Shown: positions 37,411-48,932 of the stretch, piece after piece | How the letters are laid out: every line of letters begins with the position of its first letter | Numbering within the stretch: the stretch's first letter is position 1 | Position numbers and translations under genes: made by a program | Assembly: GCA_947034885.2 (NCBI GenBank) | Contig: OX344754.2 | Coordinates: forward strand, 4,781,001 to 4,845,000 | Reading direction: 5' to 3' | DNA from: Thuidium tamariscinum | Taxonomy: Eukaryota > Streptophyta > Bryopsida > Hypnales > Thuidiaceae | Length of the DNA: 64,000 bases | Notes under the pieces: generated by a model | The model's database searches: none | What the model saw: the letters and a program-made list of their open reading frames with translations, nothing else | Told to the model about the DNA's origin: nothing

Positions 37411-37773
37411 CAAAAGGAGGTAGACATGCCAATGCTTAACCAAACTTTTGAATTAAATTTTTCACATATCAACAAAACTTAATATTTTGAGGTTTAAAAA
37501 CCAAAGGAGGTATACATGACAGTGTTTAACCAAACTTTGATATTAGAAACTTGAAATTTCAACAAACATTCAGTATTTTAAAACTTAGAAGCCAAAGAAG
37601 GTACACATGACAATGTTTAACCGAACTTTGGTGTTAGAAACTCGAAATTTCAATAAACATTCAGTATTTTAAAACTTAGAAGCCAAAGGAGGTACATATA
37701 ATAGTGTTTAACCGAACTTTGGCACTAAAATCTTAAAATTTTCACACAATATAAGTTAAACAACTAAACAAGG
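37411..37773. repeat. Tandem repeat, about 91-bp period, four units, inside the LTR-type element
   Basis: Units begin at 37411, 37501, 37592 and 37683 with (C)CAAAGGAGGTA and share AACCGAACTTTG and AAATTTCAACAAACATT. The same array is in unit C at 63036-63380, so it belongs to the element. Such arrays are common in LTRs and untranslated parts of plant retroelements. Confidence 0.85.
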
Positions 37774-39201
37774 GATTGAGGCTTAAATCCAAGCACCTAA
37801 GTAGAAAATAAGAATCAATTGAAGGGGCCCTATGCCTTTAAAGTTCAAACAACAAAGCATAAAATATACTTGGTCAAGATCTTTGGTCCAAGTAGTACGT
37901 ATTCCTACCATGCTAGTAGTATAAAACAAAGAGAGACAAAACAAATTGTCGATATGCGAGAAATGAGGGCACTAGCAACCTCGAGGGGGGCCTTTAAATA
38001 CCCATTTCCGGGCCCTCCCTAATAAATTGCTAGTAAAAACACTTTGTTATTTTTTCCCTAATCTATCATAAATATAATTTCAAAATAATACTTGTTTAAT
38101 GGTGAAAAACTTTAAAACTCTCTCCATTTAACTAATAAAATCTTGACCAAATCAAATCCAAGATCTTAATCCAAGATCTTAATCTAAGATAATTTGAAAT
38201 TAACTCTAATCTACCTAGATATTTTGCAAATTAACCAAAAATTATTTTGAAAATTGTCTTTCTTTAATCAAAAGATGGCTTTTTACGCAAAAAAGAAATC
38301 TTGACCAAATCCAATCTTTGATTTTCCAAAAGATATTTCCAAATTCACTATTAACTAACCGCAATTAACAATTGAAAAGTCAAACTAAGAGTTGACCCTC
38401 TCTATCTTTTAGGGAACAACTTGAAACAAAAATCCATCTGCGCCATTGTCTTCTAAAGACCCCAATTAGTCTACAAGGTCACTTACCCTTCATTCCTAGG
38501 CCATTTGTGAGTGCAAATTGGAATTACGGTAATTCCAATTAAAAGTTAAAAATCTAACTTTTAGAATTTGCATTTTTTAATGAATCTATCAGGCTAGAGT
38601 TGTTAGGAATGTCTATGAGAGCAAAGAATGTCTTCTCATTTGCTCCAATCGGACATCATTCGCTACTGCTACACCGATCAATCCACCGCCAAGTTGTAAA
38701 TTCACATGAAGTTTGATGTTGATGCTAGTTTTAGAAATTAGGAATGTCAAAATGTCTTCAAACTTGACAGGGTACTTATTTAGCACACAAAATCCTAATC
38801 TGATTTTTAGTGAGATTTTATTGCAACATATGTACTTTCTAAGAATTTACGAATATGTTTGTCCGTAATTAACTTTCAATGGAATCATTGTGGAATTCCA
38901 GAGAAATTCAAAATAAATTGGGTAACATCTAGGACAGTCCTAAATTCTAACTGTAAGTTCCACGCTCACTTGCACTTGTCTATTTTTAATAATTTGGAAC
39001 AACTTTGCTCAATCGAACAATTTAATTTTTGATACCCGGGAATCTTGAGTAATTGTTTGATTCTTCATGGTCCATGGTATCTCCTATCCTTAGACCACCT
39101 CTCTGTAGTCTTCAATTTTCAATTCCGCCATCTTTAATGATTTGGTATTTGAACTCTCAAACTTGTGAAGGTTTGTATTTTTAAATTCAATTCTCACTAG
39201 A

Positions 39202-39931
39202 GGGTCGTTGCAAGAAACACTTACCGGTTTTGGCTCAAAATGGCTCAAAATCAATGAGTCTTGTGAGTCCTATGACTCTTTGAAATAAAAAAGTTTTAAA
39301 TTTAAAAAAATATGGATAATTTGAAGAGCAATGAGAATATTATGTCTCTTGAAATTCAGACCTAAGAAATTTTTTCTCTAAATGTTATAGACAATGGAAA
39401 ATACAATGAAAATAGCTCTTTCTTCACTAATTTGGTAAAAATAGTAAAAAAATGGAAAAAATGAAAATGAAAAATCTATTTTTTCTTCAAGTAAAGGTCT
39501 TTCTTTTCCAACAAATTTCATCTTTGGAAAAAATTAATTCTATTCTCTACATTTGCGCAAAGTCAGCCACTTTGACAACATGTGGAGGTTGAACAGTATA
39601 GTATTTTCAAAAAATCTCTTCGTGGTCTTGTGTAACTTTAGGTGAGGTCCTTGCATGACAATTTTCAGCTCAAAATTTGCATTTTTGGGTCAAAAATAGG
39701 ACTAAAACCCCCCCTAATGGCCAAGGTAGACAGCCAATTGGGGGCAATTTAAAAATAGTAAACTAATTTTAGAAAAATTGAAAAAATTATACAACATATA
39801 AAACTTTTGTGTGCACCTTCATTCCAAATTTCAAATTGATATGGAAAACTATGAAAAATTTATGAGCAAAAAACTACATGTTGGAGGTCAAGGGGACAAA
39901 AAATAGGACAAGTGTTTCTTGCAATCACCCT
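39202..39931. mobile_element. GGGTGATTGCA-family element (730 bp), nested in the LTR-type element
   Basis: Left end GGGTCGTTGCAAGAAACACT, right end ...AAGTGTTTCTTGCAATCACCC. TAGA is duplicated (39198-39201 and 39932-39935). Its interior is more diverged from 18109-18841 than the other copies are, and is closest to the relic in the gene introns. Confidence 0.88.
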
Positions 39932-40313
39932 AGAATTGGATTTAGACCTATGTAGACTCTCTAAACCTACAATAAACTCTGTTGGCTGAGCTAGTATGTC
40001 ATGTGCATCCTTAAAAGGTTGATTTCGCACAAACGGATATTAGGACTAACTAACTTTCATACCTTCACATCTCTCGGAATTGCTAACTATTCTCTCAAAC
40101 TCACTTCTAGGACTTAGAATGACGAAAATGACTAGATTTTGGAACTTTCCACCTCTTTTAGACGTTTCTTCACTAATTTGGTAGGAACTGCTACCAAAAC
40201 ACTCCAAACTCTCTTTTTATATATTTTTCTTCTATAATTTGACTAAATTCCGCAAAACATTTGCGAAAAATAAACCTAGAGTTTCAAGTGCCAATTTGAG
40301 GGTTCACACCTAG

Positions 40314-43300
40314 CAAACCCTATTTGTTGGTGCAGGCTACAAGAATTGGCCCTGCTACTCCCTTGTTCAGTAGGGAGATTTTGCCAAGGATCCATCTCAG
40401 CGAGGATGGAATCCCAAGCCTGGCCCTACTCTAGGCCAAGAAATTCAACCCCTATTTCTGCTAACTGGGCCGGGGAGTTCAACCCCTATCTCTATCAACT
40501 GGGTAGGGAAGTTCAATCCTAGTAGGGATTTAATTACTCCGCCAAACAAATCCAACCCTACTTATTGGGTCCCAGATAGCAATTGCCTTGATTGAAGGTT
40601 TGACCTCTTGGCTGTAATCAATTGCTTAGCTGGAGGTCGAAGTGTGAGATAGGAAATTGACCCCCTTTGCCACTCCAAATTTTTGTAGCTTGCTTGGAAA
40701 TTTTGGAGTTTTGGAATACTAATCACCATTTTTAAATAGAAATTTGAAACTAACAAACCTGATAGAAATGAAAAAGTTTGTTTTGAGAACACCAAATTTT
40801 TACTATTTGGGGTACTACTTGGCAATAAATCCTTTCTCTTTTAAATTGTGTGGAGATTTTTCCACAACCTAGAAGTTCAAAACTCTGTTGTTTCCTACAA
40901 AATCACTTCAAATTCTATAGATCTTGCTACAAGTAAAGTCAAAGCTCAACCGTCTCTTACAAAATCACTCAAATTCTATGAATTTTGCTACGTGTAAAGT
41001 CAAAGTTCTACCATCCCAAATGTGATAATTGTAAGTAAAATATGGGCACTTAAACAAGTTAATACAACATTCAAAACTTCAACACAAATTAGTATAAAGG
41101 TTAGTTCAACCAATAAACTATAACTAATTAGTACAACACGTGTTAGTCTACAAATTCTTAAAATAAATACTAAAGGCATTCCCTAAGCGGCATTGCCAGT
41201 TATAAGGAAAAAAATCCTCTAGGATTAGTACAAGATGTTAGAAAACAACAAAAATTCAACAAAAACATCACCAAATGGACCAAAAACTTCAACAAAAGAT
41301 ACCAAAGGTTAGCCAAACTTGAAGGGACCCCAAATTACTTCAAAAATACAATAAAAATACAAAATAGGAGCTTGAAATGACCTAAATACACAAATCTTAG
41401 TAACTTGGCTCAAACTTGGCCAAAAATCTAAAGAAATGAACAAATGTAAACATGTTGCTAAAAAATGACTACAAAGGGTGATTTGAGAGAGAAATGAGTG
41501 CCCATATATACTTTTCTAAAGGCACCCACCTCCTCTCATTTTCATGTGGTAATCTTATCACGTAAAATTTTTATACTAATCTAACCATTTTTGACTTTTT
41601 ACATTGGTCTATATTTTAACCTTTGGAGATTAATTCCAAATCATAAATAAATTGTGCCATTAGCTTCAGAAGGCCATTTTTAGTCTCAAAAAAACCCTAT
41701 CTATTTTTCTTATGCTAAAAACTCAATGAATCCTAGCACTAATTTAATGACTCTAAAAAGGTAAAAATCTAAATTTTGAAGGTGGACTTTTCTAAGAAAA
41801 GTAACTAGCCAAGGATCTATAGTAGGTGTAAGGGAGTGAGAAAACACTTAACTTGAACCTCATTCCAATTTTTTTGGCATCCAAAATGCCGGTCAAACTC
41901 CACTATAATCTTTAATTTTACTAATTTGGAGAAAATTTCATCAGTTTGAATACTTTTGGCTATCAAAATGCTCTGAAACTTGTTGGAGAATTTCTTTAAT
42001 CTAAAAAAACCGATTATAGTTTTTAGTGGGATTTTACCACAACTTGAATAATTTATGAAAATTTCCCGTTGGAGGTTAAAGTGATTGACTATCTAGATAA
42101 GCATCTTTTGGAGATCAGAAAATTCTAAGTTTTTTGAGGGACTTCCAATGGAATCCCACAAAAGATGTGAAAGCCTAAATCTAAGCTCTACATGATTGTC
42201 AAAGAAGAGTATAATCTCGCACCATCCTTCAATTACTAGGTTCCGGGGAATCTTTCTCACAAAGAAGAATCTTGGCAAAGTGACTTTATTATTAATTTTT
42301 AAGTGCAATTCCAATCCAATATCACCGATATTTAGTCGTAGGTTTCCTTTATCAATCTATCACCATGTTTTTCAACTTCTATGCTAGCAATTGGAGTTTC
42401 TACAAAGAATAGAATTCGATTGGGAACTCAAAATCTATCTGTGAAATTGGGCTTTAAGATTTTCACAAAGTTCTCTCGAACCTATTTTAGCCAACTTCAT
42501 CACATGCACGGTAGGTGGGGCTATTTTAGATAAATCTACCAAAGATGGATTTTATTTGGATTTTAACAATTTCTAACCTATTATAAGGAGGATTTTGATC
42601 TAAATGGGTAAAAACACTCAAAATATGACCAAATATTGTATTGACATGTAACATACCTATTTTGATTTTATACTCTTTTTTGGTCTTTTTGTACTATTTT
42701 ACAGACTATATTTTGCAAAAAAAAAAAAAAAAGAATAGTGAGTTGTAGGTGACAAATTGGGGGTTTATAGGCCTTAAAGCTACTCTTTGGGCACATATTG
42801 TGGAAAAGTTTCAAACAAAAAAACCAAAACCCTCCATCTATAGTGAATTGCCTCAAATCACTATGTTGCAAAAAACGGTGTTTGGACCTTTAGAGGTTCA
42901 ATGGGAAAAAAACTTGAGAGAATGAGAAAATTTTATAAAAAAAATTCATTTGTTGTAAGTTACTCCAAATTGTCCAAAATTGCTTTCTTGCCAAAAATGT
43001 AGTTTGGTCTTTTAGAAGTGAAAAATGTAACCTTCACATTATTTTTTATAGTTCTTTTAACAACCATCCTTATTTGGAAAAGCCAAGATAATCCTTGTGC
43101 AAATACCTAATTAGACTAAGCATTAAGATTCATCTATTCACTACTTGTAGTGCTTGCTTTTGGTTGAAGGACCATCACAAATTTCATAAAATCAATAGAA
43201 AAAAAAAACAAGGCTACTAGAGGGATTTTTCAAGACTGTAAAAAAATACAACATGTGCCAAAATATTATATAATTAAAAGTAAATTTATTATTAAATTTT

Positions 43301-43852
43301 AATCAATAAAATTATAAAATATATATAAAATAGTAGGTGACATGGTAGTTTCTTGGCCATGTCAAATTTCTAAAATTTGTAATTTTGGATTCATTTCAAT
43401 AGGAAATTTTTTCCATTCATTTATTTATATAATTAAAGTGTCTCATGTCCCTTAAGCCTTCCAATTTGTTCATTTCATTTCCAAGTAGTTATGGTCAATG
43501 TTCTTTGCTATTTGGAAATTGAGCCCTCGTTCTTCTTTTATTGGTAAGGAAATCTCATAGTTAAGAGTTAAGAGTATTATTTTTGATGCAAACTTTAAGA
43601 AAGTTATGATATTTGTAGTTCTAACAAATTTGTGTTATGTGCAAAATTCTTGGGCCTTGAGGGTTAAGTTTTGAAGAGAATGACCTCATTGATAGATCTT
43701 TGAAGTCCAAAGATGTGAAACATGCATATGCATTGTTAGAGTTCTATAGTTAGACAAAAAAAATACCATTGTAAAGCCTATGTTGGAACTTTCTCTACCA
43801 ATCTTTCTTGTACAACTATTGAATCTAATTTGCTCCTACTCAAAATAAAATA
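40314..43852. other. Spacer of unit B; no gene
   Basis: Collinear with 7860-13600 of unit A, without the A-specific hAT-like element (empty site about 41101) and the 538-bp element (empty site about 42700). There is an A-run of about 15 at 42717. No conserved open frame. Confidence 0.7.
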
Positions 43853-44451
43853 GCTAATTTATAGAACACTTGCTAGTTTTGTTGCATGTTTATATTAATC
43901 TTATGCTTTTTTTTTTGGAGTACTTGTAATTTGAAAAATAATTTAAATTCGAAAGAAATAATATAGCCACTTTGTACATACTTGGGATGAAAATAACCTC
44001 TGAAGAAAAATCATAGAAAAATTCTCTAAATAGGTGACTTAGAGAACTGCCCAAAGTCAAGAAAATAGATTTTTCATGTTTTAATAATATAAAATATAAA
44101 ATTTTAGAAAAAAAAAATTCCATTTGCAAAAAATTTATAAAGACATTCATCCACCATAAAAAACCATCTCACCATCTCCTCTTAATGTCATCTCCAAATT
44201 TGTTCCACTGGATACTACTTTGTTCAATACAAAACAATAATGGCAAGTGTTACATGTAATTGGGGGCTATTTTCAAGAAGTAAAACATTTCAAGAAGATT
44301 CCAAAAAGTTAGGCAAGGTGTATAATAGTCATAAGTATCTTCTCAATAAATTTCAAGTTGTTTGGACCTAGATGACAAAAGTTACAACCTGAAAACTAAT
44401 GAGCTAGAATCATGTGAAAGAAAATAGTATATGTATTTCATGCAATTACCC
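43853..44451. mobile_element. Worn GGGTGATTGCA-family relic, unit B
   Basis: It contains GAACACTTGCTAGTTTTGTTG at the left, 'GGAGTACTTGTAATTTG' and 'AGAAAAATTCTCTAAATAGG' inside, and ...TTTCATGCAATTACCC at the right, all hallmarks of the family. Unit A has the same relic split by a hAT-like insertion. A part of the interior is deleted here relative to A. Confidence 0.55.
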
Positions 44452-44742
44452 AAATCCAACTTCTAGAATCCACAATTGTCCAATGCAATATGCAAATGAG
44501 TTTGATTAGTTTTTACTTTGTATTATGAGTGGTGTTATTGAGATCTTAGAGATATTACTTCTACTTAAATTACATGAAGTTTTAGATTCTAGTAGTTGGG
44601 AATTCTTTATTGCATCCAAATATTCTACCTTCAAAATCCAATGAGAGTCCAAAATGGAAAATACCTAGTGATTTGTCAAAAGCAATTGAGGTCTTGATAG
44701 TAACAAGGTGTAATAGATCATGTAGGTTTTTTTATTCATGTT

Positions 44743-44795
44743 GGAATTCTATTGAATGGAATTCTATTGAATGGAATTCTATTGAATGGAATTCT
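44743..44795. repeat. 15-bp tandem repeat (3.5 units)
   Basis: GGAATTCTATTGAAT repeats from 44743. Unit A has a single unit at about 16137, so this is a local expansion in B. Confidence 0.9.
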
Positions 44796-46002
44796 AAACA
44801 TGAATTACAAATGGTCTTCAAGGTGAAGTAACAAATTTTGTGGTATGAGAAATCAATGATACTTCCATAGCTAGCAATGTAGTATCATTCTAAGTGGAAT
44901 TTCTTAAAAATGCAATTCATAGGTCACGGTGTGAATTATAATTGCTTCCCATCTTGAAATACTTATAAGACAATGCCTTCTTTAGTTCATTGGCCACCTT
45001 AATTTGTTCTATTAGTGCATATTACAAAATGAATTTAAATGTGATTTTAACTTTGTACTAAAGATATTTTTGAGAATTCCTCACCAAAATTAGCACTTAT
45101 TTTCAACATTTTGGTAATGCATAATTTATTTCTATGTTGATGACTAAATGCATATTAAGTGGATTTAGAATCTCTTATGATTGTGAACAAGATCCAATAG
45201 AACTAAAACAATTTAATCACCAGAGCTTTGTTCACTTGTATGTGGAGACAATTTTAGGTGTATTGAACTTGTGAATATAAAATCACGTAAGGGCGGAGTG
45301 TATTTCTATTACCTAAAAGCATTGGTGACAATTAGGTGCATTATGAATGTTTTGAGGAGTTCATTGTTAGATCTATAGGAAATAAATGAAGTGTATTTAC
45401 ATATGTTGAAATACTTTCTTGTTTTTGTCCATGTTTCTCAATCTTTTTAAATGAAGGATGAAATCAAAATGAAGATCTTACACTTGAATTTTTTTCAATT
45501 CATAAATTAAAATGCTAAAATGCTCGAGACCTACAATTTTTTCTTGTTAATGATTGAAAGTGTACTTTGAGTAACTTGTGTAATAATGGATTAATTTGAA
45601 GAATATTTCATTTGTAAAGGACTAAGACACATTTTTGGCAATTGTCAATAACTCCCAATTTTAGAGTAGTAAGAATAAATGAATGAAAACATTGAATCAT
45701 TGACATTTGTACTAGTTTATTCTAGTAAATATGTAGATAAAATTTCAAAAACTTTGGCCACATATATACTAAGAGTTTAGATTATTTAAAGTTAGAAGGA
45801 TAGTTTTTCAATCTTACCCAATATGTTTAATAGCATATAAAACTCCTATTAGATTATGATTTTTGTACTCTCAATAAAAAAAATTTGGGACAATTACATC
45901 CTATTCTATATTAATTACATACTTGCCAACTTTCAAAAAGAGAGGATGAGTTTTGTACAACTCTCAAGAGCTATTCAAGTTTCCAAAATTTCTTGGGTAG
46001 CA
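44796..46002. other. Spacer without a gene
   Basis: Collinear with 16160-17390 of unit A. No conserved frame. Confidence 0.7.
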
Positions 46003-46153
46003 AAATTTTGAATTTAATCACTCAATCAAAAAAATAATAATATTTTCACCAAGTAAGTACATGGTATCAGCTTGTATCAAAATTTTGAATTTAAGCACTC
46101 AATCAAAAAAATAATAGTATTCTCCCCAAGTAAGTACATGGTATTAGCTTGTA
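46003..46153. repeat. Local tandem duplication (about 76 bp x2)
   Basis: CAAAATTTTGAATTTAA through ATGGTAT(C/T)AGCTTGTA occurs twice in succession. Unit A has one copy (about 17383-17455). The second copy is the one that received the following transposon. Confidence 0.8.
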
Positions 46154-46876
46154 GGGTGAATTCACGAAACACTTGTACTATTTTTTGTCACACGGCATGT
46201 GCTGATCTGTTTTTTGGCCATAACTTTTGTATTTTGACTTGAAATGACTCGAAATTCATAGGGAAGGTACTCATGACTATTATACACCTTACATAATTTT
46301 TTCATAATTTTCAAAAATATTTGAAGATTAAAACAGTACTAGTGATTGAATGTCACATTTGGCAGTTTAGGGGTTTTTAGTCACTAAGGAGTACCTTTTT
46401 TTCATGATTTTGAGCTCAAATTTTGATGAATTGGTCTTCTATTAGACTTCTAGCTTTCTACAGAAGGGATTTTTGAAAAAGTTATTTTTGTGTGGTGTAC
46501 AAGTCCACAAAGTGGACCTCCTTCTATGTTTTTTTGGAAACATGTAAGAAATGATTTTGGTGATTTTTTTGATGAATAACCATCTCCATAAAGTTTTTGC
46601 AAATGGCCAATTTTTATTTTATTTTTAAAAAAATATCCCTATTTTTTACTAATTAAAGCATCAAAGTATGTATTTTCTTGAGGTTTGGCAAATCTCAAGT
46701 TCTCCTACTTAGAGATTTTTTTAACAAATTTCCTTTGGTGGTTTTCTTCATCTTAAAGGTTTTTACATTAATCATATTTTTTTATAAAATTTAAAATTAT
46801 TTATCTAATTTTAAAGTACTCCCAAAGAAAATCAGCAAAACGCAACAAATAGTACAAGTGTTTCGTGAATTCACCC
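46154..46876. mobile_element. GGGTGATTGCA-family element (723 bp), unit B
   Basis: Ends are GGGTGAATTCACGAAACACT and its exact complement at the right. TGTA is duplicated (46150-46153 and 46877-46880); unit A has the empty site GCTTGTATCAAAATTTTG at about 17447. The interior is the reverse orientation of 18109-18841. No open frame. Confidence 0.9.
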
Positions 46877-46880
46877 TGTA

Positions 46881-48708
46881 TCAAAATTTTGTGAACATCA
46901 ATCTAAAATTGACTTAGTTTGTAGGAACCTTTTTAAGATTTCTTGTCTATGTTGAGCTTGACACTAGCTTGGTCCTTTTATCAAATTGAATGGTGGAACT
47001 TCTGAAAATAATTGGAAAAGCTAATTTGGAGCATAGTTGTGAGTTTACTTTGGACTTTTCAAAATCTTTTGTGGCATACCACATACTCAAGGAGTGGTAG
47101 TTTATTTTGAAAAAGAAGGCCAGCATGATTCAAAACTAATTAAACCTAAAATAAACCACTTTTCAAAATTGACCCCAATTTTAGAGGAAAACTATATAAG
47201 GAGACTACCTAAATTAGTATGCATTTTAAAGGCAAGTCTAAAAGTAGAGTTAGGGATCATTTTGACTAGTGTGCAATTCTACTTATAGTACTATGGAGGT
47301 CACAACCTTATAAGTGGTCAATTTTGGATACACTTTGTGTTGTTTTAACTTCTTCTCTATAGGATGTTTTGATACTACAAGTGTCATTTCTTCATGTGCA
47401 TCAAATGATCAAATGTATATTGACATGACACATTTTGCACCTTATACCTTGGCACCTTGCATCTTTGAAAATATGTCACTAATTCTCAATGTGTCCAAAA
47501 ATTATGGAACTACTTGCATTTTGATTCATAGTCCTTTTCTACTATGCAAAAATTGTTGTTCACTTCTTAGAGCTTTTTATATGTGTTATGGTCTTATTTG
47601 TGTATGTATCAATGTAAGCTATTTTTTGGGTGGATAGTGAGGAGAGGGATATTAGTTGATTTATTTACAAATTCAAGTTTATTAAGTTATCACCCCCCCC
47701 CCCCCCGCCTCTTATATAGTTTTCAAATGTAACTGAAGACCATAGTCATTACAAGAAATATTGTGTAGTTTTTGTAGTGTTTTCTACAACAATTTTTTCT
47801 AGGAGTATTTTAAAACTAGAATTTAAAAAAAAAAAAAGTGAAAAATATCTTTTATATATACACCTTTAAGAAAAAGGTACCCAAGAAAGGAAAAGCATAG
47901 AAAAATCTCTAAATAGGAGAATGAGAAAAGTACAAAATCTCATGAAAATTGGTACTTTCACATTTTAATTCGTAAAAAATAGGAATATCAAATTTTTTTA
48001 AAGTCAAAATCGTCCATTTGGAAAGAGTTGATGTTGTTGAGATTTTACCAAAGGAATGATTTTAGAACCATCTTCAATGTTCAAAAATTGTGTGCAACAG
48101 GAGGTTTATTTGTACTCATGTGGAGGACGTAAAATAACATATTTTCAAATTTCATTTGAAAGATAAAGGTTTCCACCTATGCAAATAGACCATGAAAGTT
48201 TTGTCTACAAATCATTGAATTTGGGCACTCAAAACATAGTGAAAATTGAAAGCTACACCCTCATTGTGACAACTCATTTAAATATAAAATATTTATTTTA
48301 ATTTTTGAAAAATAAGGGATCTAATTACGATAAAGTTAAACATGTTCAGTAAAATATTTATGTTCATTGGACCTACACTTCAAAAGTTATAGTCGACATG
48401 AGGAAAGTGATCTACATTGTGATGAGAAATAAGATTTGTGTTTTTTGCAATATATGACCCACCAAACGATGTAGGTTAAGTGCTTTTGTATTTTTAAATC
48501 CGCATCATAATTTTGTATACATATCCATATTTGGATATATGAATATATGCATCAATATTTGTATGTTATATTTGGATATGCATATTGTATTTCAATCAAC
48601 CGTAGGGGAAAGGGGTTTCTTGTGTTTTTCCAAAACTAATCAATGGTTGTCTTTTTTCCATGCCAGGGAAGAGGGGGGAGGATTGCCGCTTTTCAAGGGA
48701 TAGTGTTG
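46881..48708. other. Spacer without a gene
   Basis: Collinear with 17456-19963 of A. It includes a 14-C run at 47693-47706 and a worn GGGTGATTGCA-family fragment from about 47750 that is longer than in A. The open frame at 47314-47637 is not maintained in A, where the matching region (about 18885-19210) has indels. Confidence 0.6.
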
Positions 48709-48710
48709 TA

Positions 48711-48930
48711 AAGTAGGGAACCCGAATACCAACCATTGACCTAATACCACTCAAGTGTAGGACCCTTATTGATTTTAGAATAAGAATCTATGATAGTAGT
48801 AAGTGCCTTACATTCATAAAATTGTGAAGTTATGGCATTTAATACTATCATAGATTCTCATTCTAAAATCAACATGGGTCCTACATTTGAGGGGTATTAG
48901 GTCCATGGTTGGTATTGGGGTTGCGTACCT
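48711..48930. mobile_element. TA-flanked foldback element (220 bp), unit B copy
   Basis: AAGTAGGGAACCCGAATACC pairs with ...GGTATTGGGGTTGCGTACCT, and TA is on both sides. It is the counterpart of 19966-20181. The arms fold over most of their length around a short loop. Confidence 0.75.
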
Positions 48931-48932
48931 TA

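Larger units (their letters stand above)
35422..40308. mobile_element. LTR-type insertion (4887 bp), TG...CA with TSD CCTAG, no coding capacity
   Basis: It begins TGTAAGTAAATTC and ends GAGGGTTCACA. CCTAG flanks both sides (35417-35421 and 40309-40313), and unit A has one CCTAG with no insertion (AAAGCCTAGCAACCCC at about 7856). TG...CA ends with a 5-bp duplication define LTR-retrotransposon integration. I found no second LTR, primer-binding site or gag-pol frame, so it is a giant solo LTR or a non-autonomous derivative. It contains a GC-richer block (36840-37110), a 91-bp tandem repeat and a nested 730-bp element. Unit C has the same insertion from 60984. Confidence 0.75.

Noticed and set aside
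37411-37773. Regular 91-bp array as a possible CRISPR-like array
   Set aside because: Units are repeated over their whole length with no unique spacers, the setting is a plant retroelement, and the same array recurs in unit C.
47314-47637. 107-codon frame rich in Cys and Phe
   Set aside because: The counterpart in A (about 18885-19210) is broken; AT-rich spacer gives such frames by chance.
47693-47706. 14-C run as a functional G-quadruplex-type signal
   Set aside because: A single homopolymer in spacer; unit A has a short C run at the same place, and length variation is expected.
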